Positions 1-12,400 of a stretch of 64,000 nt of DNA are shown one piece after another. Made by a program: the position numbers and the translations under genes. Each line of letters opens with the position of its first letter. Position 1 is the first letter of the stretch. Source of the stretch: Protula sp. h YS-2021 (Eukaryota > Annelida > Polychaeta > Sabellida > Serpulidae); assembly GCA_949752745.1 (NCBI GenBank), contig OX457028.1, forward strand, positions 8,694,389-8,758,388, given 5' to 3'. A model generated the notes under the pieces. That model had not been told where the DNA came from. It saw only the letters and a list, made by a program, of their open reading frames with translations, and did not search any database.

Positions 1-869
1 TGATTTTAAAATAACAAGGGTAAAAGTTTAAGAGTAAGGTTTTGGGTGATATTAATATAATCATTGCATAATAGTTCTGGTATATATCCGAATATAAATC
101 ACATTCGAATGTTCAAAACATAATTTTAAAAGTTTCACTAGAATAACAGCTTTTGAAAAATTACCAATAATTTCTCTTTGTTGTGTTGTATTATTATATT
201 ATATTATCAGTTCTCTTTATTATATATTATATTATATTTTGCATTTGACAATGGATATTTATGTCACGTCTCGTGCATAAGGGATCCTTTAAGATTTGTA
301 CACTTGTAGGATTTTTGCTTTAATCATTTGAATATTTGATATCAGACGACTTCATGTTGCTCATCCGTTCGCCACAAATGAGAGGATCGATTTAACTTCA
401 TTTATCTCGATATAAGAAACGCTAAGGTTCTAAAATCCGTTGTCAATTGGCGTTATGATTTTAATGCGGTCATGCCACACCAGGTTGTTGTTTTCTTCGC
501 GGTCCCATGTAAAATGCAGGAAACGTTTAAAAAACTATTCAAAATTTTACAAGCTTTGGGTTTTTGTCCTTGCAGTCATAAAACGCATTTGTTAAGTTTT
601 AGTATAAAAGAGCTTAAAAGAAAAAGAGAAGGCATTTTGGAGCAATATTCAAGAACAGTTGGTCTTATCAGTTTTAAATGTAAATTACGATTTTCGGTAC
701 GTAAGAGTTTCGAACTTCTACAATTTTGAGTCTGCCTCTCATCCTTTACCTAAAATACTAGATGAGTTAATTTTAAAATGTTGAAGTTGGGGGTGCTCGT
801 TTTGAGGAACTGTGCGGAACTTTCGATGTAGCAGCACTTTCATTGCTGTTGCGTCTGCCGCCCTATTCA

Positions 870-1010
870 CGAAAGCTAAACCAATGGGTTGACCGATAAC
901 TTAATCGAAAAAGTTATCATCGCGGTTTAAGCTAAATTTAAACCATTGGGTTAACTAATGTCATATGGGTTAACCCATTGGGTTAAACCAAAAAGGTTAA
1001 TCGTCCTTGA
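870..1010. repeat. Palindrome-rich MITE-like block
   Basis: The motif CCATTGGGTT or its complement recurs several times in both orientations, and gataactt (894-902) pairs with aagttatc (911-918) to form a short hairpin. The arrangement resembles a small non-autonomous DNA transposon or a foldback repeat. No clear target-site duplication was identified, so the class is open. Confidence 0.4.
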
Positions 1011-2424
1011 CCTGTCCTCCAAAAATATCAAGTTTACAGATAGGATCATAGAGAACACATTGACAAATATAGGACTTTGCAGAGAGGAGGGGAAGTATGA
1101 AAACTATACTATATATTTCCACTGACAGATCCTAGGAAGGAGTGTAACGGTTATGCCACACCTACTCTAGATTAAAAAAATGGATGCTGAATTTGTCTCG
1201 TTTCTCCCCTCCCCTTATTTAATATATTTATATTGTGTTTAGTCTACAACAGTTCTTAACGCAAAATACATAGAAATTAAACCAAAATGCATTGGCTAAA
1301 ATAACACAAGCACAAGTTGAGCACGTATTTACTACAGTTCATATTAAACAAGATTATGTTATTGTCTAAAAATTATTATCTAAAATCTAAAAATACCTCC
1401 CCCCTCCATAAAAACAATCGAGCTTGACAAGGTCATGAAAATTCATCTTTAAACTCTTCCGCAGTTGCCGTCATAAAGGCTGTGTTCCTGAACTTTCTGT
1501 TTCCGAAATTTCTTGCCTTCAGTATTTATAACAGGTGGTAACTCATAGAAGGCATTTTGGGTCTACAGGATGTGGAGGCATGTTGGTGCCTGTATTATAT
1601 GTCAACAATGTAAACACTACCCTGAACTGGTTGTCTTAGAAACGGAGTGACTCGTATCATTGTCAGGCTTCAATACATTACCTGTGAGCTAATGTCGAAC
1701 TTTGAAATAGATCTTACCTAGCCGAAATTTGAACTGAAGGTGTATTATGTATATAGTTTACAGTCATAAACGCAAAAAACGGCAAGATATATAATGCTTC
1801 AAAGCTAAGTCTGATAGCGGAGCACTGAACACGGAAAAACGAGTATTGGTGCCTATGTACAATATAGCTGCATAATGTAAGTTCAGAACTATTTTGGTTG
1901 ATAACGCTTCGGGATCTGACACTCAGATATGACTTTGTCCAGCCCAAAGTTTTACCCGTAATATCAAATCTACGTTGTAAACGTGTAACTAGTCCATTCT
2001 GATCAATAGCATCAATCGCCTCGTTCGGTCTCGAATGTATTTCTTTATAGTCGTTGATAACGTATTAGTAAAATGACTTTTTAGGCATATATCATTCACA
2101 AATCTAATTCTGCTAAGATCTTATCTTTATTAAATTATACCCAGAATCGACTTGCTATAGAAAAACAAATTCAGTTAAGACACAATCATACTTCCATTAG
2201 CTGAACATTATAAGCTTTAAGTTTAACATATAAAAATTCCATGTCTCAACGATAATTCAAATAGTATTCAAATATTCGTTCAGACATTTATTTCTTTAAT
2301 ATCCGAATATGAATTTGTTATTCGGTGATTGAAATAGTCACTATAATTACCGTTTCTTTGGTACATTAATTCGAGAATTATTTGAAAAAAATTGAATTTA
2401 AGCTAAATCGGATTAAGCGAACAT

Positions 2425-2530
2425 AAGCAAAAATTTGCATCACTTCGAACGTGATGAATAAACGAACAGTAAGTTGAAAATTTGCATCACGGCGAAAGTA
2501 ATAAATAAACGGACAGTAAGTTAAAAATTA
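2425..2530. repeat. Two-copy direct repeat, about 64 bp
   Basis: The segment beginning aaaatttgcatcac and ending gacagtaagtt occurs twice in tandem with a few substitutions. Confidence 0.6.
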
Positions 2531-3185
2531 AAATAATTTTTCCCGGTCACATAGTAGGAACAAAAGTTTATACTCACAGACAGATCCAAGCAGCAGAGCG
2601 CCGACACTTCCTAGTAAGAAAGCCCGGAGTCGAGTTTGAAGTCATTCGACACTGAATTCTGAACCTCAAAAATTTCTTGACATGGAACGATCTTAAAATT
2701 ATATAGTTCTAGTCGAAATATACCTTTAAATATACCTTTTGCACTTCCAAACAATCAAATATATTTTTCAGCTACTCGAGAACTTTTTTGTTTTTGAAAC
2801 ATCACACTCGCTGTTATTTTAACGACCATAATCAACATTAAAATCACAATGCTGATAGACACAGCTTCGTATTTAGAGAACTATGAGGTTTCGTCTCATA
2901 TCATATCCCGAAATCCCGCATGCGTAAAGATGTTAAAATTAACAAATTAAAATTTATATTTCTAAGTTTTGTATTAAAATATATGCCTTAGTGTGCACTT
3001 GCTCTTGCAATACAATGTTTTATTCCTGTAATTATGTCATATCTGATAAAAAAAACAGGAAGATCTAAAGATCTTTCTTCCTTAGTAGACGTAATTAAGA
3101 TGTTTTTATATACGATATGAAGTTGTTGTCTTTATTTACAATTAAGGAAATTAAAAAGCTGCACGAGATAACATATTTGTTTCAG

Positions 3186-3401
3186 TTATGACGAATCCTG
3201 AACGCACACCTATAAGAGCATGGGCAAACAGGTACACCCTAGATGAGAGAATAATTCGTAAACTGGAGACAGAGCAGATTACTGTAAACGTTCTGCTAAC
3301 CTTATCAGATGCCAAAATAAAGAGCTTCAATTTTGAAACGGGAGAAAGAAATCGATTGAAGAGAGCCATATCACAATACAAGGAAGAAGAGGCACCGAAA
3401 G
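3186..3401 (+). CDS. KAP gene exon: SAM-like domain 1
   Basis: The acceptor tttgtttcag lies just before, and the donor after the final g gives gtactg. The exon enters in phase 1 and leaves in phase 1. ATG at 3188 is the first in-frame start. The peptide (about 71 aa) has the pattern RAWANRYTLDERIIRKLETE, which aligns with the exons at 20880 and 23337: a Trp, then LD, then L..E.I.V..L, then a closing L..A helix. This is a SAM-like helical bundle, expected to mediate protein-protein contacts. Confidence 0.75.
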
Positions 3402-6400
3402 GTACTGAGCTAGCCAGTTTAAACCAAATTCCACTAACAAGCAGCAGAAATATTTAAATTTGGTATGATTTTGATGTTACTTTAAACATGTGACCTTGCA
3501 GCATGCAACAAAAAGCAATTTGTTAGTAGACTCGATATTTATACTATCGCTAATACAGAATCGGAGTTATATTGTGAATTTTGCGTTGAAACACAAGATT
3601 ACGAAGCTGTCTCTCGCATTGCTCGGTATCAGGGATGTATTTATAAGATAACCGTAAATTCGTCTAACCTGGAAGATTGTGTAAGATTTACGTGCCCTTT
3701 TATGATAAAATTCAAAGATTCGGTTTATCTCACACTGCTTTAATGTATGAATTCGGAAAAAATATTCAAGAAATTTCCAAAAGTCCACACAACCCGGAAA
3801 GAGAAATCACATGACCGTTGACCAAAAATCCAAGGTCAAGATTCGTGCTATGAAGGTATGAACTACACAGATTGAGAAAAATAGTGAGGTCATAATTGCT
3901 GAGGCTTAAATTTGCTAAAGTTGTTTGCGAGGGAAACGCTTTTGTACAGCATTTTCTGTCTACTCTAACGAAAACGAAATTAGCTTCTATGAGCATAAGT
4001 TGAAAGCTGTGAAGCACCCCCCTTCCCCGCCAAACCAACCCTATACAAGGAAAGTGGCGAGAGAAGTGATGTTTAACGATAATCTATCGGACTGCTTGAA
4101 CGCTAACATTTCTGTTTCAGTATCTTACAAAGGTTTGACTGGTAACAAAAGAAAACATTCTTGAGAAGCAGCCAAAATCAGATTAAATTTTAGAGACGTT
4201 AGGTATATGAATATTGGTACTTCTCATTCTCTATTTTTAGCGGTAGCACGGGGGATTAATAGTTCGGGAACACCTGCAAATATTCCATTGGCCTTAGAAG
4301 GCACAAGGACTAGGGATTTGCTTGATCGAGAAGTAAGCGAAGATGCCTTATGAAATGTATCGATATTTGATACGATTCAACATATGCAATTAGTTACACA
4401 CATTTATGAAGTTAATCCTCTGTAGAAAAATTTAGTTTGACAAGATATCTAAACGAAAATTCGCAGAGACTCACGATCTGATGATCTCGGGAAGAATTAT
4501 CATAAAAAATTTGAGTATAAAGGGCAGCTTTAGTATGTATCGTTTTCAGCGAGTTGCCGAAAAAATAGCTGAGGTTATTATTAAGAATAAAGACTTTGAC
4601 ACACCAGCCACACTTGGAATATTTGCACCATGGGGGAGCGGGAAAAGTCACTTCATTGATCTGATAAGTAAAAAAATATTTTGACTGAATATTTAACATT
4701 TAAAACTATTAATATAATTAAACGTGTATAGATTTATACACACAAACATCTAGTTCAGCAATGATTACAACATTCCAATTGGTTTCTGTGCTTTGGTTAA
4801 TTCCCTCAAACGTGGAGGTTTTAATGAAAACAAGGGGGAATAAAACCAATGTAGTTTTTTTTTGTTTAATTTTTAGGCTGATATATGATATATATGTACA
4901 CGTTTTTTACATGTTTGTGTAAGGGTCTGTTTCAGGTATACTTTACATGTTATTACATGTAGCACGCTATTTCTTCCAGAGAAAGCTTGTATCGACAAAG
5001 AACACAAGAAAAGGTTTCCAATAAGCAACAGAAATGTCAAGGGCAAGTGTTGTTACCAAAAGAGCTGCACTCCTGTAGCCTGGTGGCTGAAACTGATGAT
5101 TTGGACTTCGGTATTTTTTGTGATTTCCACCATTATAATTGCATCCGTTGTGTATCTCTCGACTTATTGTGCGTCAAGTAATTGCAATTCAAACAGTGAG
5201 CATCATCATTATCATCATCAAAATGCGTCAGTAAACCTGACTGAGACTACAGAACAAAGTCATAACAATGTCGAAAAGGATAAAAGTTTAAAACTTGAGA
5301 AATCACTGAAGACGTATAGATTCTACCCTGCTTTTGGGCTGATAGGACTCTTGATGATCTTTTGTCTCACGTCATGTCTGCAAAGAAAAGTTGGTAAAGA
5401 ATGTCACCGTATTTGTTCTGATTGCTGCTGCTGTGTTCCTATAGGAACACAACAACCAGAAGAACCAGGACTAGAAGGACTAAAACCATCAACTTCCACA
5501 GGTATGGGGCCAAATAAATCGCCTTATACCCAGACTCGAAGATGCTGTTGCGTAATGCAAAATCCTAGCGGTGAAAATCTTTGTTTAAATACAAAAGCTT
5601 GCTGCTTCATGGGATTCTTTTATTCTTCAAAAATACCTAGTACTGAAGTGAAAATAATAACCGTTGACTTCAATGCTTGGGAATATTCAGGTTGTGATAT
5701 TCTATGGGCAGGAATAGTGACGACGTTAAGCAAAACAATAGAGGAATATTTTGGTAAATGGAGAGTGCGACTCGGTAGGCTTGTAGTGAATCGATTAGAA
5801 AACAGCGAGAAAGAGAATGAATCTTCTCCGGGATCTCGCTCTGTTGGCTGTTGCCACATGCGACACAAATATTACATGATTCTGTTGTTGGTTCTCTGTA
5901 TATTTGCTGTTTCCGCCACGATTGTTGTGGTACTTGCTGTGACAAATGGCGATGCCTTCAGCACACCTCGCATGTACGTCGCCATCACAACTATGATTGC
6001 TTCCTTAGCGGTCCTTCTAGCAGGTGCTGTAAACGATATATTTACATGAATGAGCCAGGCTGCCCGAAATTTTAAGATCGTGTTGGTTATTATTCCGTGG
6101 AAAAAATTTAATGATAAAAATAAAAGTAGAAATCCAAGTTATTTGATTAGTACATCAGTATGATAAATGTTCTGTCAATGGGCTAATCCTGAGTTGAACA
6201 AGAACTACCATCACGAATTTCTACCCACTGTGTGTATAATTTAATTTAGCAAGAATCAACACTCTTTTCCAGCATGTGGCTCTGTATCGAAGAAGTTAAT
6301 TGAGAGTACAGAAACTCTGATTAAGGAAATCAGTTCAGAAATGCGTGGTGAGACATTTCAAGAAGAACTGGGATTTATGCACAAAATTAAGGAAGAGGTA

Positions 6401-9400
6401 TTAAAATATAGATGCACACATTTATTCGTTTGAAGTGTAGCTTTAGTTTAAGCAGGAAATATTTATTAAACAGGTTAACTTGCACGTTTTATACACTGTA
6501 TGTAGTTTTTGTTTTGTTACATTTACGATACAAATGTATGCTTAATGGACATGGCAAGCTCTCGTATTACATTCTAGATACACGCCAAAGCAGACAAGAT
6601 TGAAATCGAGTCTCATTATATAAAGATGCTATCACATTGCGTTGTAGGTACACGTCATAGCAGACGTCATCCGATTGATGTCCAGTCTGCACGGATTTGA
6701 ATACCGAGTCCTGATTACAATCGATGACTTAGATAGGTGTCCGCCGAACAGAATAATGGGCGTGCTTAGTGCTGTCAGTCTAATACTTCAAAAAGACGGC
6801 ACAAAATCTCCTTTTGTTTCAATACTGGCTGTCGATCCGCGTATTATCCTTGGCGCAATAGAGAAATTTTACGATTCCGATTATAGACGGGATTACACTC
6901 TAGCCAATGTGAATGGGTAAGTTTACGATTATTAAAGGGATTATATTCTATCCAATTAGAGCAGGTAAGATTTCGGTAATAGGAGGGATCACACTATAAC
7001 CAATAGAAAAGGATAAGACACCTATTAAAGAATGGATTACGTTGTGTAATTTGTGTCCCGTTTATCTAATTTATAGATATTTTAACTATACACGAAAGCA
7101 AGAAATAACCATAAAACACTACCCAGGCTTGCGCATTATTGGCACTCGCCTTTCAAGCTCACGGTTATAACTCCGCAAGGTTTTTTTCGGATGCATGGTT
7201 ATATCGTCATGTTAAGCTTGAACTTTAGCTTAGCATCAGGTGACAGGCAATAAAGTAAATATTCCAGATTTTTAGCCTCTGTAAAAGTCAATTTTATCAA
7301 GTCAAATTTGGCAAAGATATCTTGAAAATTCCCTAATACCTTGGTACAGAATTTACATTTTTTTGCAGATATGAATACTTAAGGAAGATAATACACTTGC
7401 CTTTGTGCTTACCAAATATAGAAAGACACGAGAAAGATGATTTCATTAAAAACCTATTAAAGGAAACTGAAGAAAAAACAGGAAATAAAGGTGCACATTT
7501 TCTTAAATATTAACAAAGGTGATTGTCAAATAACGACTCCTAATAAGAATACTCGAAATTGCTCTAAAGTATTAATGGGGTGTGTCGTGCAGACTTCATT
7601 TAAAATGTTATTCCTTAATGTTACGAATAATCTTTGAGTTTATATGTTAATAGGGAAATAAAAAGAACTACTGCAACTCTAACATCTCATGACGGAAATC
7701 AAACTGTAACTTTACCATTCAAATCTGATGTAACCGTTATCTTGTTTCTTATTTCTACACCTCTCAAGACAGAAATAGTCCGTCTTTTATTTATTTATAA
7801 AACCTGATTCACGTAACAGATATGTAAAGATAAAAATCCTTGAAACAGCTCACGTAAAATGATAAAGGAAGAAAATAATTATATTACTTCACATTTACTG
7901 AATGAACCAAACAATCGTATTCGTAGGAACAAAGCTGTGTATTTTCTATTTTATCGGATGCGATGTGCATGATTTTCAAATCACGCCTTCTTATGTTTAT
8001 TATCAAATTCATTTGGCAAATGTGATTCCTTATTGTCATGTAGAATGCTCTATGATTTTAGCTATTACTCGAAAATAAAAAAAAAGATTGTGACCCCAAC
8101 TGTTTGACTGAACTATGTGCCTGCAAAATCACGAAATGTGGACACTTGTGCTTCCCATACATATAACGTTGTACCATGCGTTAATGTTGTATCGTGCGTT
8201 AATGTTGTACCATGCGCTAATGTTGTACCATGCGTTAATGTTCTACCATGAGTTAATGCTGTGCCATATATTATGTTGTACCATGTGTTAATGCTCTGCC
8301 AGACATTACTGTTACACCATGTATTAAAGTAGTACATGCGTTGATGTTGTACCATAAGTTAATGTTGTACCGTACATTACTGCTGTAGGTAGTTCTGTGA
8401 CTCCTGCTTCTAATCCAGACACAGCGGAATCTCAGGAAAGCGAAACTTTTTCTGTGGCTGCTGCTTCTAATCCAGACACAGCGAACTCTCATGAAAGAAG
8501 AACTTCTTCTGTGGCTGCTGCTAATCCAGACACAGCGACATCTCATGAAAGAAGAACCTCTTCTGTGGCTCTTGCCTCTAATCCAGGCACAGCGACATCT
8601 CAGGAAAGAAGAACCTCTTCTGAGGCTGCTGCTTCTAATCCAGACACAGCGACATCTCATGAAAGAAGAACTTCCTCTGTGGCTGCCTCTAATCCAGACA
8701 CAGCAACATCTCAGGAAAGAAGAACTTCCTCTGTGGCTGCTGCTTCTAATCCAGACACAGCGACATCTCATGAAAGAAGAACTTCCTCTGTGGCTGCTGC
8801 TTCTAATCCAGACACAGCAACATCTCATGAAAGAAGAACCTCTTCTGTGGCTCTTGCCTCTAATCCAGAAACAGCGACATCTCATGAAAGAAGAACTTCC
8901 TCTGTGGCTGCCTCTAATCCAGACACAGCAACATCTCAGGGAAGAAGAACTTCCTCTGTGGCTGCTGCTTCTAATCCAGACACAGCAACATCTCATGAAA
9001 GAAGAACTTCTTCTGTGGCTGCCTCTAATCCAGACACAGCAACATCTCATGAAAGAAGAACCTCTTCTGTGGCTCTTGCCTGTAATCCAGAAATAGCGAC
9101 ATCTTATGAAAGAAGAACTTCCTCTGTGGCTGCCTCAAATCCAGACACAGCGACATCTCAGGAAAGAAGAACCTCTTCTGAGGCTGCTGCTTCTAATCCA
9201 GACACAGCGATATCTCATGAAAGAAGAACTTCTTCTGTGGCTGCTGCTAATCCAGACACAGCGACATCTCATGAAAGAAGAAACTCTTCTGTGGCTCTTG
9301 CCTCTAATCCAGACACAGCGACATCTCAAGAAAGAAGAACCTCTTCTGTGGCTCTTGCCTCTAATCCAGACACAGCGACATCTCATGAAAGAAGAACTTC

Positions 9401-12400
9401 TTCTATGGCTGCTGCTTCTAATCCAGAAACAGCGACATCTCATGAAAGAAGAACTTCCTCTGTGGCTGCCTCTAATCCAGACACAGCGACATCTCATGAA
9501 AGAAGAACCTCTTCTGTGGCTCTTGCCTCTAATCCAGAAACAGCGACATCTCATGAAAGAAGATCTTCTTTTGTGGCTGCTTCTTCCAATCCTGACACAG
9601 CTACAACTCCCGCTCAAAAGCGAACTTCATGTGATAGCTCAGCAAAAAGCGAAACTAAAACAAAAACAGGTATAAGTGTATGTAACTCTCCTTAAATAAT
9701 ACTAAAATATTATGAATAGAATTACTACTTAAATGTAATGAAACATTCATTTGCATATTTTTCACTAAAATCATACTGGAGGAAATCAAAAGCTCACAGA
9801 AATATTGCCTTTTCTATACAAATGCAATATACAGATACAATATTTTAAAGACTTAGCAAAATAAGAATTTTTGATAACTGACATTTTGGCCAAAGACATC
9901 ACACTGACGCCGGTTTTTTTTTTCAATTTTTCTATTTGTGAACGATTTTAATGCGGATTTCAACCCAGTGTATAAATAGGCTTTGAAGATGAAAACGACA
10001 AATAAGATAGATTTAAGAAATAACTACACCATGAAACATGCCCTCTCCGTTCCTCCCCCACCAAGCACACTTACCAGAAAATTATTTAATATTGCAGTTA
10101 CAATTACATTGATCTCAAGAGAAGTCGGTGACGCTCAGTTGAAAAGGTGTTGTAAAATAGTTATGAATGCTTCAAACTTAGTCAACACCATATTGTGCAT
10201 CTAATATGATTGAAAATTAATATAATTGTGTTAAACAGGCATTTCGTTACAGCCACATGGGTTATCGCATGGTGTGACCGTCTATTCATTGATCTGTAAG
10301 TTTTTTTCCTACAGGTTGCATTAGATCACAATAAAACTTGAAGGACTGACAGCCCACTGAGCTTAGGGAGAGGGCAAATGCAATTTTTTTTATTTTAGCG
10401 ATTTGCAAATTTTCTGACGAATTCAAACCCTTTTTGCTTATAAGGCTGTCTCATTACTAGCTCGTGAGATTTTGAAAGAGGACAGTCAAGATCGGTATCG
10501 AAATATTCGTTACTGTTCCTTACTGTCACTCTGATATTGTGATTTTCATGATGGGGAAATAAAACATTTGACTTGATTCTAAAGCTGTGCCATGCATGTA
10601 ACATTTACGAATTTAAAAAATCGTAATACAGCAAGAAATGCTACCCACAGGTTTATGTTGCAGGCAATCTTGAGACTAGTGCATCTGAACCTATTCATGC
10701 AACGTCTGAAGACAAAAGTGGTTCGTCTGACAAATCAGGACTGAACGAAACTAAAATGAAAGAAGGTATTAAATGTATGCAACAATGTTAAATATATAGC
10801 ACATTATGTTATTCCGCATTGCAGCATATTTAATACGTTTTTATTATACCCACTGCTTGGTAATCAAAAGCTGTTATGGCTGTAACAGTTCACAATACAT
10901 ATATAAATCTATAAAAGTTTTCTTTGACGAAGTCGATAGCAGTCGTTACCGACACGTCTATCTTGTGGGTTATTTTGAGACCTTTACTTTAAACTCTATT
11001 CCGGAGTAATCGAAAGACAAATGCAGTGTGTTTGATAGTTCAGTAGAATGAGAAAGGTTTGAAATGAATACAACAGTGTCGAAATATAAAGGTCACATCA
11101 CGAAGAGTATGGCTCCATAAGAAAAATCATACCCCTCTCTACTTTCGTGCCAATAAAGAGAGAATAGTGTTTGAAAACGACTACTGCTACTGTAAAGTCA
11201 TAACGCGGCCCTGTAATACACATGTAACTCTCTGAAATACGATTTAACACGCATATTCGATGCAACCACACAAAATCTTGTATTACCTATACATATATAA
11301 TTAGGTAAATGTGCCAACATTTCCAATGCTGCTTCAGTGACATCTGAAGACAGAAGTAGTGAATCTGATAGTTTAGAAGATAGCGGAACTACTCCCTCTC
11401 CTGCAGCAATAGTATCTCCTGACAGAAACGGTTCATCTGAGAGATCAGAACAAAGCGAGAATGTTATCACAAAAGGTATGAATTGTAGGCAACAGTATTT
11501 AAGTGCTTCGCATGTAGCATGCCAGAATGAACACTTACTTAAGATCATACACTTGTCTATATTTTTTCAAGTGATAAGGGGAAATAAATTGTTATACATT
11601 TATGCCGCAGATAGTGCCGCGACACCTGGACCTGAACTTGCTTCTGGAACATCTCAAGACACAAGCTGTTCGTCTGAAAGTTCAACACTAAATGAGATTC
11701 CACTGAAAGAAGGTATTAAGTATTACAAAAATGTTTAAAATATATAACGCATATTATGAGTAGTAGGAATTTTTAATAAAGAAAGTACACTTATAAATAT
11801 GCTTAGCAAGGTAAAGGAAGATAAATATAATTTTAATTAAATTTTATTTGGTGAAGCAAAAGTAGTGGTACGAAACATAGTTGAGGTTTCCTTATGGATC
11901 TAATGCATAATAAAAGCAATTGTTTTTTTTTTCAAAAGAAATAAACAAACTTTATGCATGGTTTTCTTATGTTATGTTGTCCAGATTTCCCATCTTTTAT
12001 TATTCCTTAGTGAAATATATCGAATATTGGTTACACCTATTGTTTCGTAATCCATTTCTGATCAGACCATAATGGCTTATAACACACAAATAAATCTCTA
12101 GGTTTTCTTTGATTTAGTCGGTGTTTCCAAGTAGTAACTAGCGTTTATATTGTAGATAATTTTGAGACCTTTTCCTCTGACCATATTCCTGAAATGTCTC
12201 AAATCAGATCTGGGAGCGTTTGATAGCCCAGTACAAAGAACAACAGTGGCTTAATAAAAACATACAATGTGACGGGTACGGCCACTTAAGAAAGAAACAA
12301 CGTTTGTCTACATTCGAGCAAATACAGATAGAATAGTGTTTAAAAACGACTACTGTTACAGAAGTCATAGCGCGGCCCTGAGTCTAACGGTTTGTAATAC

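Larger units (their letters stand above)
1..3185. other. Gene-free upstream stretch
   Basis: I recognise no coding exon here. Several ORFs of 60-85 codons exist (the longest is at 472-729 on the + strand), but they match no family I know and have no convincing splice context. The stretch is AT-rich. It holds a palindrome-rich block near 870-1010 and a two-copy direct repeat near 2425-2530, both listed separately. The promoter and any 5' untranslated exon of the KAP gene may lie here, but I cannot point to a specific core promoter element. Confidence 0.5.

Noticed and set aside
5620..5945. Minus-strand ORFs within the KAP core exon
   Set aside because: Shadows of the + strand exon with FNAWEY and membrane helices.
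8271..9617. Long minus-strand and second-frame ORFs over the repeat exon (up to 259 aa, rich in Arg, Cys, Ser or Leu, Gln)
   Set aside because: They arise because the repeat unit is a multiple of three and has no stop in these frames; splice sites and domain context support only the + strand frame with ASNPDTATS.
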